Assembly (NCBI RefSeq): GCF_000238255.3
Contig: NZ_CP011039.1
Span: forward strand, 2,095,001 to 2,159,000
Reading direction: 5' to 3'
DNA length: 64,000 bases
Source: Pseudoalteromonas spongiae UST010723-006
GTDB lineage: Bacteria > Pseudomonadota > Gammaproteobacteria > Enterobacterales > Alteromonadaceae
Shown piece after piece: positions 28,107-36,714 of this stretch; positions within the stretch are counted from its first letter, which is position 1, and every line of letters begins with the position of its first letter. The notes below the pieces were generated by a model that was not told where the DNA came from, ran no database searches, and saw only the letters and a list, made by a program, of their open reading frames with translations. A program made the translations under genes and the position numbers.

Positions 28107-29915
28107 TTATAGGTTTGGTGAAACCGTCAGCTTATTTGCAACTTGCGAAAGCGAACATACTCTAAACTCGCCGCCACGTACTTTAGCTACGCCTAAGCGT
28201 GCCAATGCTGAACTGCTTTGTGCAATTGATAAACTAACGTCTTGTTCATTAATTCGGTCGTTGCCAAGTGCCTGCTTAGCACCTGTTTGACACATCATTT
28301 CGTTCAACTTAAAGAAGTTGTTACGTGATAGCGCTTGTGCTGAAGTTACTTGTGGCTGAGACCCATTTAACTGAGTTGCATACTTCCAACTCGGGAACTC
28401 CACTGAAACCCCACCGCTGCGCATTGCAATATGATCACCATGTGTGAAGTAGTGACTTGTAAACTCGCGTACACCACCTTCATTATTTTCTCTGTTTACT
28501 TCAAACAACCACATACCGCCAGAGCCAATCACTTCTAGCTCAAGGTTATTGTCTTGATTGGTAACAACGACAGCTGTTTTATCATCTAAACCAAATATAC
28601 GCTGATTATCACTGAATAGCGCCGCATGTAGGCCGCGTAATTGTTTACCACGTTTCGATACTTGAGTATCAACAATACCAAACGGTAGTAATGGTAGAAT
28701 TGGTGATTCAACAACTGTAAAGTCACGTTCGCTTTCAAGTGCAATACAATCAGCACCTAAGCTACAAGCGTCATGGCCAGATGCGAAAGACATAGGCACA
28801 ATCGTATTAATTTCATTAACAGCGCCCGCCAAAATGCTAAGTGGTTTTCTAGCATTAGTGATCGCATTTACACTGCCGCCTTCAACCGCAACTAACACTT
28901 CATTTTTATTAAACATATCAATGATTTTTGTAAGCGATTCACTTGGAGCACCGGTTGGCGTGTAAAACGCGTGGTAACTTAATAATGGGCTACCATCAGC
29001 AATATAAATCGCATCCATTCGCTTGATGGTGTCAATTAATGGCGACGACTTTTTACATTCACTAACTTGCTGACGATATAAATCTGGGTAAAGTACTTCA
29101 CGGCGAAAGCTCGCTAAACGCTTTATTTGGAATTCTTCTAGACTATCGCAAGACGACTTTTCATATTCTTTTGCCGTAATAGCCGTTTGCATTGCTGCAT
29201 CAATTGGCAACCAAGTTGCTTCAAAACCAATTTGCTCAAACAATCCTAGGTAATAGTCAACGCGTGCATATGGGTCGCGATCTGTGCCTGTTACTACAGC
29301 AATACGCGGTTTGCGCTTAGGACCTGAAATTTCAACACTTAAATCAAATAACTTTTGGTAAGCAAGTGTTGCCTCTAAATTTGTGCTTTGCGCCCAGTTA
29401 ACTTCGGTTTTTTTGCGTTTTGAGCGACTTTCAGCTTGCTTTTGCTCTAACAAATCGAACAGATTACGCTTTTCAAATTCGTATAGACTTTGCCAAATAT
29501 CACGACCTGAAACCGTTTCTGTGCCAACTTCAATTGACACACCACGCAGCGCTCTTACAAACTGGCGCTCCGTTAATGTTTTGCTTTCAAATTTAGGTTT
29601 TACCGCTTTTAGAATATCAGCAACTTGTTTCTTTAATTCTTCTTGTTCAGTCCACGCATACTCAGAAACCCGTAACAGTGCTTCATCGGTAATATCAAAA
29701 ATGGCTTTTTGTTTTACATCATCGGAAAACGATTCTTTTCCCTCTTTAGTACAGAAACGTTGATTTTCACTGGAACAAACCTTAAGGTCGTCTGAGAGCA
29801 TAAGTAATGTGTTAGCCGAAACAGCCGCCACAGGAGTGAACGCAACAAAAGAAGTTGCGATTATTGAACTAACAAAAGTTTGTACGTTCTTACTAAACGT
29901 GTTTTTATTTGTCAT
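28107..29915 (-). CDS. secreted cyanophycinase-like (S51 fold) protein
   Basis: Exported protein of about 602 residues with a signal-peptide-like N terminus ending near AAVSA. Residues about 200-450 look like a diverged cyanophycinase/S51 peptidase: RKPRIAVVTG, an IADGSPLLS turn, VAVEGGSVNAI where GTSAGA normally carries the catalytic Ser (here Ser348), GIVDTQVSKRG and GLDDKTAVVV. The first 190 residues and last 150 are unassigned. True cyanophycinases cleave Asp-Arg polymer; the altered motifs leave activity and substrate uncertain. I chose ATG 29915 because the signal peptide fits it; an upstream start at 29957 is also open. arcB follows in the same direction. Confidence 0.7.
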   Translation of the reverse strand: MTNKNTFSKNVQTFVSSIIATSFVAFTPVAAVSANTLLMLSDDLKVCSSENQRFCTKEGKESFSDDVKQKAIFDITDEALLRVSEYAWTEQEELKKQVADILKAVKPKFESKTLTERQFVRALRGVSIEVGTETVSGRDIWQSLYEFEKRNLFDLLEQKQAESRSKRKKTEVNWAQSTNLEATLAYQKLFDLSVEISGPKRKPRIAVVTGTDRDPYARVDYYLGLFEQIGFEATWLPIDAAMQTAITAKEYEKSSCDSLEEFQIKRLASFRREVLYPDLYRQQVSECKKSSPLIDTIKRMDAIYIADGSPLLSYHAFYTPTGAPSESLTKIIDMFNKNEVLVAVEGGSVNAITNARKPLSILAGAVNEINTIVPMSFASGHDACSLGADCIALESERDFTVVESPILPLLPFGIVDTQVSKRGKQLRGLHAALFSDNQRIFGLDDKTAVVVTNQDNNLELEVIGSGGMWLFEVNRENNEGGVREFTSHYFTHGDHIAMRSGGVSVEFPSWKYATQLNGSQPQVTSAQALSRNNFFKLNEMMCQTGAKQALGNDRINEQDVSLSIAQSSSALARLGVAKVRGGEFRVCSLSQVANKLTVSPNL

Positions 29916-30198
29916 TTTAAACAAGCAAAGTCGAGCGAAGCGCATAAGTAACACCATTTATTGTTATTTTATTGCGTCAATCTAGATACCGAACAGAGCG
30001 AGTCGGCAAACCCCAAATTCGAATGAGCACAACGGAATTTCGAATTTTACCCAGTATCTGCGCGAGTAACAAGTAGTTGCGCTGTTAAGCCAACAAAATT
30101 CCCATAAAACCCAATCGATGTAGTAATAAAGTTTTGGCACTTTTATTGCTTAATTCATTATGAAAAAGTTTGCGTCAAAGTTTTGATTTGGAGTATCT

Positions 30199-30792
30199 AT
30201 GGAACTTGTTTCGTTATTAATTCTAGTGTTAGTGGTTATGGCGGCGTTTGTTGCGTCAAAATTTACCCACTCGGGAAATCCTTACCCGTTTACACAAAAA
30301 AAATCGTTATTTACTCAGGTAGAAACGGCGTTTTTAAATTTGCTGGAAAAAGCGATTGGCTCTGACTACAAAATTGTAAGTCGCGTTAGGTTGGTTGATA
30401 TTTTAGATTTTCAACCGGGCACCGATGACAAATCACGTCGCAGTGCACTTGCTAAAGCGCAAAATAAACAGCTTGATTACGTATTATTGGATAAAGAAAG
30501 CTTGAAGATTGTTGCAGCAATCGACTTAGTCAATAATGCTAGTAAAAATGGTCACAAGGCGAAAAAAGACTGGTTTGTAAATGGCGCGTTAGAATCTGCC
30601 GGTGTACCGCTTATTCGCATAAAAGTAAAAACGGGTTACAAGCCACAAGAAGTAAGACAGGCCATATTATTTAAATTGGGTAAACAAGTAACCAATTCTA
30701 AACCACCTATTCGAAAAGCAACCAGTAAACCTACGGCAGTGTTGTCTCCGTCACAGGTTAAGTCGCAGTCAACGGCTCTGGCACAAGTTTAA
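30199..30792 (+). CDS. DUF2726 membrane-anchored protein
   Basis: Protein of 197 residues with one N-terminal membrane helix (about 2-20). A cytoplasmic DUF2726 domain (about 30-160) contains KKSLFTQVETAFLNLLEKAIG, LDYVLLDKESLKIVAAIDL and GVPLIRIKV. The fold is thought to be nuclease-like, but activity is unproven. A Ser/Thr/Lys-rich tail follows. GGAG precedes the ATG. It is upstream of mtnN but separated by a terminator-like hairpin region. Confidence 0.82.
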   Translation: MELVSLLILVLVVMAAFVASKFTHSGNPYPFTQKKSLFTQVETAFLNLLEKAIGSDYKIVSRVRLVDILDFQPGTDDKSRRSALAKAQNKQLDYVLLDKESLKIVAAIDLVNNASKNGHKAKKDWFVNGALESAGVPLIRIKVKTGYKPQEVRQAILFKLGKQVTNSKPPIRKATSKPTAVLSPSQVKSQSTALAQV

Positions 30793-30800
30793 TTTTTTAG

Positions 30801-30852
30801 AGCGGGTTGTTCTTTACCCGCTAACAACCCGCACATTGCGGGTTTTATTTTG
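30801..30852 (+). terminator. overlapping hairpins ending in a terminator
   Basis: The 3' hairpin AACCCGC/GCGGGTT (30826-30844) is followed by a T-rich tail, a Rho-independent terminator. The same segments can pair in two other ways: GCGGGTTGTT (30802-30811) with AACAACCCGC (30823-30832) and AGCGGGT (30801-30807) with ACCCGCT (30816-30822). The structures are mutually exclusive, as in an attenuator, but no leader peptide was seen. Confidence 0.6.
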
Positions 30853-30926
30853 TCTGTGAATTTATTAGTAACCTAGCTATAATTCCGCCATATTTTATTT
30901 ATTCCCTATTAATAGGCGTAACCATT

Positions 30927-31637
30927 ATGAAAATCGGTATTATTGGCGCAATGGAGCCAGAAGTAGCTATTTTAAAAGCTGCGATTGAAAACACTAAAAT
31001 TACGGAGCGCGGTAGCTTCACGTTTTACCAAGGTCAACTTGCTGAGCAAAACGTCATTTTAGTTCAATCTGGTATTGGTAAAGTGGCTTCGGCACTCGCT
31101 ACTACGCTAATGATTGAGTTGTTCGCACCAGATTGCATTATCAACACTGGTTCTGCAGGTGGTTTTGAGCAAAGCCTGAACGTTGGCGATGTGGTTATTT
31201 CAAGTGAAGTGCGTCATCACGATGTTGATGTTACTGCTTTTGGTTATGAAATGGGTCAAGTACCACAAATGCCACCAGCGTTTATTGCGCATAAAACACT
31301 TGTAGAAAGTGCTGAAAAAGCGATTGCTGAAATGTCGAAAGGCATTAAAACAATGGTTGGCCAAATTTGTACCGGTGATTCATTTATGTGTGATCCTGTG
31401 CGCATTGACAAAACACGCGAACAATTTCCAAATATGTTAGCGGTTGAAATGGAAGGTGCAGCAATTGCACAAGTATGTCATCAGCTAAATACACCATTTG
31501 TAGTGATTCGCTCGCTGTCAGATATTGCTGGTAAAGAATCACCAGAATCATTCGAGTCTTATTTAGTGAAAGCATCAGAAAACTCATCAGAGATGGTGAT
31601 TGCACTGTTAAAAAATCTAAAGCAGGTCTCTCTGTAA
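30927..31637 (+). CDS. mtnN: 5'-methylthioadenosine/S-adenosylhomocysteine nucleosidase
   Basis: Cytosolic nucleosidase (Pfs) of 236 residues that cleaves MTA, SAH and 5'-deoxyadenosine, feeding methionine salvage and AI-2 synthesis. The N terminus [16 protein letters not shown] includes catalytic Glu12, and the catalytic acid is Asp199 in [16 protein letters not shown] and VEMEGAA are typical of the purine phosphorylase fold. Its TAA stop directly abuts the GTG start of the cbiB-like gene, so the genes form an operon with btuF. Confidence 0.97.
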   Translation: MKIGIIGAMEPEVAILKAAIENTKITERGSFTFYQGQLAEQNVILVQSGIGKVASALATTLMIELFAPDCIINTGSAGGFEQSLNVGDVVISSEVRHHDVDVTAFGYEMGQVPQMPPAFIAHKTLVESAEKAIAEMSKGIKTMVGQICTGDSFMCDPVRIDKTREQFPNMLAVEMEGAAIAQVCHQLNTPFVVIRSLSDIAGKESPESFESYLVKASENSSEMVIALLKNLKQVSL

Positions 31638-32591
31638 GTGGCATTTGAGCTGCCCTTTTTTTCAACCAGCGCATGGCAAACAATATTGCTTGCGCTGGTT
31701 AGCTCAGTGTTAGTTATCCCCTCGCAATATCACCCTACACCGTTTTTTCGCCTACTGATAAGCAAAATGGCTGGGCGTATTTATGATGCAAACGCATCGA
31801 ATGTGTACGCATCCTTTTCTTCATTATTATTAAGCTGTTTAATTGTAGGCTGCATCGCAATCTTGGCGATTGGCATCACAAGCTTTGCGCAATATCCCGT
31901 TGCGTTTGAGTTGTTAATCTTATTATTACTGATTAACAATCCTTACACTAACGCTAAATTAAAACGCGCAGCATGGCTATTAACACAACAACAAAAGCCC
32001 GTGGTACGCGATATTTTAAGCCAGTTTTTACGTCGTGATAGTAACAACTTATCAGAGTCTGGATTAATAAAAGCAATCATTGAACACCAAAGTTTAAGCT
32101 ATTTTCGCCACTTTTTTTTGCCGCTTGTTCTTTATTACTGCTTGGGTTTTAACGCGGCACTTATTTATTGCCTATTTTTACATTGTGCCAATGTTTTTTC
32201 TAAAACTGCGCCACCAGATAGCCAGTTCAGTAACGCAACCAACGCCGTTATTTATTACTTAGAATTTTTACCGCTTAGGCTTTTTTGCTTGCCTTTACTG
32301 CTTAAACCTAAAACCCGAGGTTTTCGTTACTTAGCGCTATTTGTAGATAATGGTTATCAGAAAAACTCGTGTTTTTTGCTTGCTTGTCTTAGTGGATATC
32401 TTGACGTACAACTTGGTGGCCCTGCTTTTTACTCTGGTAAGCGCTACAGCAAAACACGCATCGGACCTAAAACACTGCCACAGCAAAAAGCAATTAAACA
32501 AGCGAAAAACGCACTGATGTTTGCCAGTGCATTTTGGCTTTGCCTTATTCTTTTCTTGGAAATTATTTATGCCGCGACTAACCATCTCTAA
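31638..32591 (+). CDS. CobD/CbiB-like cobalamin biosynthesis membrane protein
   Basis: Membrane protein of 317 residues with about four hydrophobic segments. The conserved CbiB features are a DxNASxxYA-like N-terminal part, NAVIYYLEFLPLRL and the ending QLGGPAFYSGKR. CbiB attaches aminopropanol phosphate to cobyric acid during cobalamin synthesis or salvage. Translation starts at GTG immediately after the mtnN stop and the 3' end overlaps btuF by 23 bases. The sequence is diverged, so the exact substrate is less certain than the family. Confidence 0.78.
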   Translation: MAFELPFFSTSAWQTILLALVSSVLVIPSQYHPTPFFRLLISKMAGRIYDANASNVYASFSSLLLSCLIVGCIAILAIGITSFAQYPVAFELLILLLLINNPYTNAKLKRAAWLLTQQQKPVVRDILSQFLRRDSNNLSESGLIKAIIEHQSLSYFRHFFLPLVLYYCLGFNAALIYCLFLHCANVFSKTAPPDSQFSNATNAVIYYLEFLPLRLFCLPLLLKPKTRGFRYLALFVDNGYQKNSCFLLACLSGYLDVQLGGPAFYSGKRYSKTRIGPKTLPQQKAIKQAKNALMFASAFWLCLILFLEIIYAATNHL

Positions 32592-33399
32592 GCTTATATT
32601 TGTTTTAACTTTATTGTTAAGCTTACCGCTTTCAGCGACGCCTAAACGCATTGCATCACTTGCCCCCCATTTAACTGAATGGACATACTCGCTAGGATTA
32701 GGTGAAAATATTGTCGCCGTAAGCAGTTACAGTGATTTTCCTGAAGATGCCAAAAAGCACCCAGAAATTGCCGATGCTAATGGTATTAACCTAGCCAAGT
32801 TAGTTGAGTTAAACCCTGAACTTGTGCTGGTTTGGCGCTCTAACGCTAAACTTGGCCAAATTGAGAAAATGAAAAAGCTGGGTTTAAATGTGTTTATTTC
32901 CAACCCACATACTTTAGAAGATATAGAAAACGAAGTGCTTGCGCTCGGCGAAACATTAAACGCCAAAAATAAAGCTATTGACTACACATCACAATTTAAA
33001 CGTGAGATTAGCGAGTTAAAAACGCGCTATCAAAAAGAAAAGCCTGCCACTGCATTTTTTCAACTTTGGCATACACCGATTATGACAGCCAATAAACATA
33101 CTTTAGTTAATCAAATTTTTGACATCTGCGGCCTTAGCAATGTATTTGCCGACAGCTCGGTTAATTACCCAACCGTTAATAAAGAGCAGGTCATGTTAAA
33201 ACAGCCAGAATTTATTGTGATTTCAGAGATGGATGAAGACAACACACAAGCAAAGATTTGGCGTGATATGAATTCGATTCCAGCGGTTAAAAAAGGTCAA
33301 ATAATAAAACTCAACCCAGATCACTTACACCGCTACACCAATCGAGTGCTTATTGCCGCAAATGAGTTATGCGAAAAGGTCAGCGCCTTTCAAAACTAA
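32569..33399 (+). CDS. btuF: vitamin B12 periplasmic binding protein BtuF-like
   Basis: Periplasmic binding protein of 276 residues with signal peptide MPRLTISKLIFVLTLLLSLPLSA. The mature start KRIASLAPHLTEWTYSLGL and motifs ELVLVWRSNAK and LNPDHLHRYTNRVLIAANELC match BtuF. It delivers cobalamin or corrinoids to an ABC importer. I chose ATG at 32569 because the signal peptide begins there; an open upstream reading to 32521 is only overlap. It is last in mtnN-cbiB-btuF. No BtuC or BtuD gene is in the window. Confidence 0.85.
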   Translation: MPRLTISKLIFVLTLLLSLPLSATPKRIASLAPHLTEWTYSLGLGENIVAVSSYSDFPEDAKKHPEIADANGINLAKLVELNPELVLVWRSNAKLGQIEKMKKLGLNVFISNPHTLEDIENEVLALGETLNAKNKAIDYTSQFKREISELKTRYQKEKPATAFFQLWHTPIMTANKHTLVNQIFDICGLSNVFADSSVNYPTVNKEQVMLKQPEFIVISEMDEDNTQAKIWRDMNSIPAVKKGQIIKLNPDHLHRYTNRVLIAANELCEKVSAFQN

Positions 33400-33902
33400 C
33401 TAACCCCCTCAATTTCGAGTAATCGCTTTTTCGCGGCTAAACCACCGGCGTAACCCGTTAGCTTGCCATTGCTGCCAATAATACGGTGGCATGGCACAAT
33501 AATCGAAATTGCGTTAGCACCATTGGCATTCGCAACTGCTCGCACGGCACTTGGCATATTAAGCTTTGTTGCCAATTCACCGTAGCTTTGCGTTTGACCA
33601 TATCCAATTGCTTGTAACCCCTGCCAAACTAACTTTTGAAAGTGAGTACCCACCAGCTTTAAAGGAATTGAAAACTGATTTAAATCACCTGCAAAGTAAG
33701 CTTCTAGTTGATTTATAGCCTGCTGGTTAAAATCACTGTTTGCACAAACAAACTCTGCGCTTAATCCTTTCGCTAAACGACTATCAACAGTGCTGCGGGC
33801 TTTTCGCTCTTGCCAGTCACACAAACATAATTGCTCATCAATCGAGCCTATTAGTAATTTGCCTACAGGGCTTAAATATTCGGTCGTTAATATTTTAGAC
33901 AT
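33396..33902 (-). CDS. ogt: methylated-DNA-protein cysteine methyltransferase
   Basis: Suicide DNA repair protein of 168 residues that takes alkyl groups from O6-guanine and O4-thymine. The acceptor Cys138 lies in IIVPCHRIIG, with GYAGGLAAKKRLLEIE after it. The start at 33902 lies just beyond the tyrS terminator hairpin; the longer reading from 33932 would translate that hairpin and is rejected. No ribosome site is clear. The stop overlaps that of convergent btuF by 3 bases. Confidence 0.9.
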   Translation of the reverse strand: MSKILTTEYLSPVGKLLIGSIDEQLCLCDWQERKARSTVDSRLAKGLSAEFVCANSDFNQQAINQLEAYFAGDLNQFSIPLKLVGTHFQKLVWQGLQAIGYGQTQSYGELATKLNMPSAVRAVANANGANAISIIVPCHRIIGSNGKLTGYAGGLAAKKRLLEIEGVS

Positions 33903-33904
33903 AT

Positions 33905-33930
33905 AAAAAAGCCCACTTTCGTGGGCTCTC
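33905..33930 (-). terminator. Rho-independent terminator of tyrS
   Basis: Hairpin GCCCAC/GTGGGC (33911-33926) with six T residues on the minus strand, two bases after the tyrS stop codon. The ogt start codon is only three bases beyond the U-tract. Confidence 0.9.
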
Positions 33931-33931
33931 A

Positions 33932-35131
33932 TTAATTAACAGTTACTTTTGCGAACTTACGTTTACCAACTTGGTAAACTTCCGTTGTGCCAGCTTCAAT
34001 CAACATTTTGCTGTCTGAAACTTTTTCTTTCGCGTTAATCTTTACCGCACCTTGCTTGATCATGCGAATTGCTTCAGATGTACTTGCCACTAGACCTACT
34101 TCTTTTAGTAAGCTTGCAATGGTTAATTCGCCATCTGCAGTGATCGTTACTTCTGGAATATCATCCGGCAGCGCATTCTTTTGGAAACGTTTAATGAAAT
34201 CTTGGTGCGCACCTTCAGCAGCTTCTTCTGAATGGAAGCGTGCAATCATCTCTTTCGCGAATTCAATTTTGATATCACGTGGATTTGTGCCATTTGCTAC
34301 CTTTTCTTTCAGTGCATCAATTTCTTCAATGCTTAATGCGCTAAGTAGCTCGTAGTAACGCCACATTAGATCATCTGAAATCGACATTACTTTACCAAAC
34401 ATATCATTTGGCTCATCAGTAATACCAATATAGTTACCTAATGACTTAGACATCTTTTGAACGCCGTCAGTACCTTCAAGTAAAGGCATCATTAATACGG
34501 TTTGTGGTTTTTGACCTTCGTCTTTTTGTAGCTCACGACCCATTAGCAAGTTAAAACGCTGATCGGTGCCACCGAGTTCAACATCTGCTTCTAATGCAAC
34601 TGAATCCCAACCTTGTACCAATGGGTACAGGAACTCGTGAATAGCAATTGACTGACCGCCTGCATAACGCTTTTTGAAATCGTCACGCTCTAACATACGC
34701 GCAACCGTTTGACGCGCAGCTAGTTTGATCATACCTGCTGCACCTAGGTTCTCCATCCACTGTGAGTTGAATGCAACCGTAGTTTTCGCAGGGTCTAAAA
34801 TTTTAAATACTTGCTCTTTGTATGTTTCAGCATTAGCAAGTACATCGTCACGAGTAAGTGGCTTACGCGTTACATTTTTACCTGTAGGGTCACCAATCAT
34901 GCCTGTGAAATCACCAATCAAAAAGATAACTTCGTGACCTAAGTCTTGGAAAGTTTTCATTTTATTGATTAACACAGTATGACCTAAGTGAAGATCCGGT
35001 GCCGTTGGATCGAAGCCTGCTTTAATTTTTAATTTTTTACCTGACTTTAATTTTTCAACTAACTCATCTTCAATCAGGATCTCTTCAGCGCCACGCTTTA
35101 TTTCTGCTAACGCTGCTTGGATATCAGCCAT
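33932..35131 (-). CDS. tyrS: tyrosyl-tRNA synthetase
   Basis: Class I aminoacyl-tRNA synthetase of 399 residues. It has the HIGH-type signature ([10 protein letters not shown]), tyrosine-binding loop, KMSKS loop (KMSKSLGN) and a C-terminal S4 RNA-binding domain (from about 335). The start at 35131 ([11 protein letters not shown]) is fixed by GGAG seven bases upstream; the reading to 35182 is an extension without a site. The protein charges tRNA-Tyr. It is divergent from the M23 peptidase. Confidence 0.97.
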   Translation of the reverse strand: MADIQAALAEIKRGAEEILIEDELVEKLKSGKKLKIKAGFDPTAPDLHLGHTVLINKMKTFQDLGHEVIFLIGDFTGMIGDPTGKNVTRKPLTRDDVLANAETYKEQVFKILDPAKTTVAFNSQWMENLGAAGMIKLAARQTVARMLERDDFKKRYAGGQSIAIHEFLYPLVQGWDSVALEADVELGGTDQRFNLLMGRELQKDEGQKPQTVLMMPLLEGTDGVQKMSKSLGNYIGITDEPNDMFGKVMSISDDLMWRYYELLSALSIEEIDALKEKVANGTNPRDIKIEFAKEMIARFHSEEAAEGAHQDFIKRFQKNALPDDIPEVTITADGELTIASLLKEVGLVASTSEAIRMIKQGAVKINAKEKVSDSKMLIEAGTTEVYQVGKRKFAKVTVN

Positions 35132-35317
35132 GTATTTCTCCATTCGAAAAAGCACGTTGCCGCACTTTTGCAAAAAATTCATTTTTAAGATAACAATTTC
35201 TTGATTCTACCCTATATTTTGGTCACTTTAAATGCACAAAACACTGGCGCTACAGGTGATATAAGGTTATTCTGATTTTATTCACTTTTATTTAATTAAT
35301 GTAGCAAAAGGCACATT

Positions 35318-36634
35318 ATGGTTTTGCAAGTACAAAAACTACCGAAAAAACATAAATTGTTGCTCGCTGGGGTAGTTACATTTATTTCCGCATTGGTGCT
35401 GCTACCCTCTGAGAAGGCGAGCGCATCAAGGCATACAAATCATGATGCGCTAGAAATCGGCAAGCGTTATGAATTAGCAATTGAAGTAGAAAAGTTAGAA
35501 CAAGAAGCTGTTTCCGCCAAAGCAGAAGAGGTGTTGCCAGAAGTAACACTTAATTTTAAAGAATTCAAAGTTAAAAAAGGCGATAACCTAGCTAAAATAT
35601 TTAAACGCGCAGGTTTTTCGGCTTCCACACTTCATAAAATAGTTAATGCCAACAAACTCAATAAACAGTTAACTAAAATTCACCCTGGTGACTCACTATT
35701 TTTCGCAGCTAACGAAAACAACGAATTAATTCAGTTAAACTATCAAATTAGCCGTACAGAAACTTTGGTCGTTAAACTTAATGACGATCAAACCATTAGC
35801 TCTAGCCTAGACAAAAAAGCAATTGAAAAACGTACTGATTACGCGTCGGGCACGATTGATTCGAGTTTTTGGAACGCAGGTCTTAGCGCTGGTCTAAATG
35901 AAAAACAAATTATTAGCTTTGCCAATATTTTTGGTTGGGATATCGACTTTGCCAACGATCTTCGTAAAGGCGATGCTTTCACTCTGATCTATGAAAACCA
36001 CTACGTTGATGGTGAGTTTATTGGTACCGGTAAAATTCTTGCTGCTGAATTCGTTAACCAAGGCGAAAGCTATGCCGCGGTGCGTCATACCGATGATAAT
36101 TTCTATACCCCTGAAGGCCGTAGCTTACGTAAAGCATTTTTACGAGCTCCTGTTAACTTTAGATATATAAGCTCGAACTTCAACCCACGTCGCAAGCACC
36201 CTGTTACAGGCCGTGTTAAAGCGCATCGCGGTATCGATTACGCAGCGAAAACTGGCACACCAGTGGTTGCTGCGGGTAACGGTACTGTGATTAAAGCGGG
36301 TTACAATAAATATAATGGTAACTATGTATTTATTCGTCATGGTCAACAATATGTGACTAAGTACTTACACCTGCATAAACGCAAGGTAAAACGCGGCGAA
36401 AAAGTTAAACAAGGTGAACTAATTGGTACTGTTGGGGCAACCGGTCGCGTTACTGGCGCTCACTTACATTATGAGTTTTTAGTTAACGGTGTACACCGTA
36501 ATCCACGAACAGTTAAGTTACCAAAGGCACAATCACTGCCTAAATCTGAACTTGCTAATTTCAGGCCATACGCGCAAGAGATGCTTGTAAGTTTACAGAA
36601 AAACAGAGAGTTACAACTCGCATTAGCAAAATAG
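35318..36634 (+). CDS. M23 peptidoglycan DD-endopeptidase (MepM-like)
   Basis: Cell-wall hydrolase of 438 residues anchored by an N-terminal helix (about 17-33). An OapA/LysM-like region (about 80-150, KKGDNLAKIFKRAGF) precedes the M23 peptidase. Zinc ligands are His303 and Asp307 (HRGIDY) and His384 in HLH (His382 is the catalytic one). The tail has Arg/Lys-rich stretches. It should cut peptide crosslinks during growth, probably tethered in the inner membrane. It is divergent from tyrS and followed by its own terminator. Confidence 0.93.
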   Translation: MVLQVQKLPKKHKLLLAGVVTFISALVLLPSEKASASRHTNHDALEIGKRYELAIEVEKLEQEAVSAKAEEVLPEVTLNFKEFKVKKGDNLAKIFKRAGFSASTLHKIVNANKLNKQLTKIHPGDSLFFAANENNELIQLNYQISRTETLVVKLNDDQTISSSLDKKAIEKRTDYASGTIDSSFWNAGLSAGLNEKQIISFANIFGWDIDFANDLRKGDAFTLIYENHYVDGEFIGTGKILAAEFVNQGESYAAVRHTDDNFYTPEGRSLRKAFLRAPVNFRYISSNFNPRRKHPVTGRVKAHRGIDYAAKTGTPVVAAGNGTVIKAGYNKYNGNYVFIRHGQQYVTKYLHLHKRKVKRGEKVKQGELIGTVGATGRVTGAHLHYEFLVNGVHRNPRTVKLPKAQSLPKSELANFRPYAQEMLVSLQKNRELQLALAK

Positions 36635-36637
36635 AAT

Positions 36638-36663
36638 AATAAGGCACCTAACGGTGCCTTATT
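36638..36663. terminator. terminator after the M23 peptidase gene
   Basis: Perfect 11-bp stem AATAAGGCACC/GGTGCCTTATT with a TAAC loop, four bases after the stop codon. The U-tract is short. Confidence 0.75.
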
Positions 36664-36714
36664 CGTTCTAACAGAGCAAAAATCTTCTGCCTATACTTAA
36701 TGCAGGAGGTAGTT

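Noticed and set aside
30183-30365. 60-residue ORF upstream of and overlapping the DUF2726 gene
   Set aside because: Out-of-frame shadow of the DUF2726 coding start, with no ribosome site.
33903-33932. ten-residue N-terminal extension of the ogt product
   Set aside because: It would translate the tyrS terminator hairpin; the family start fits 33902.
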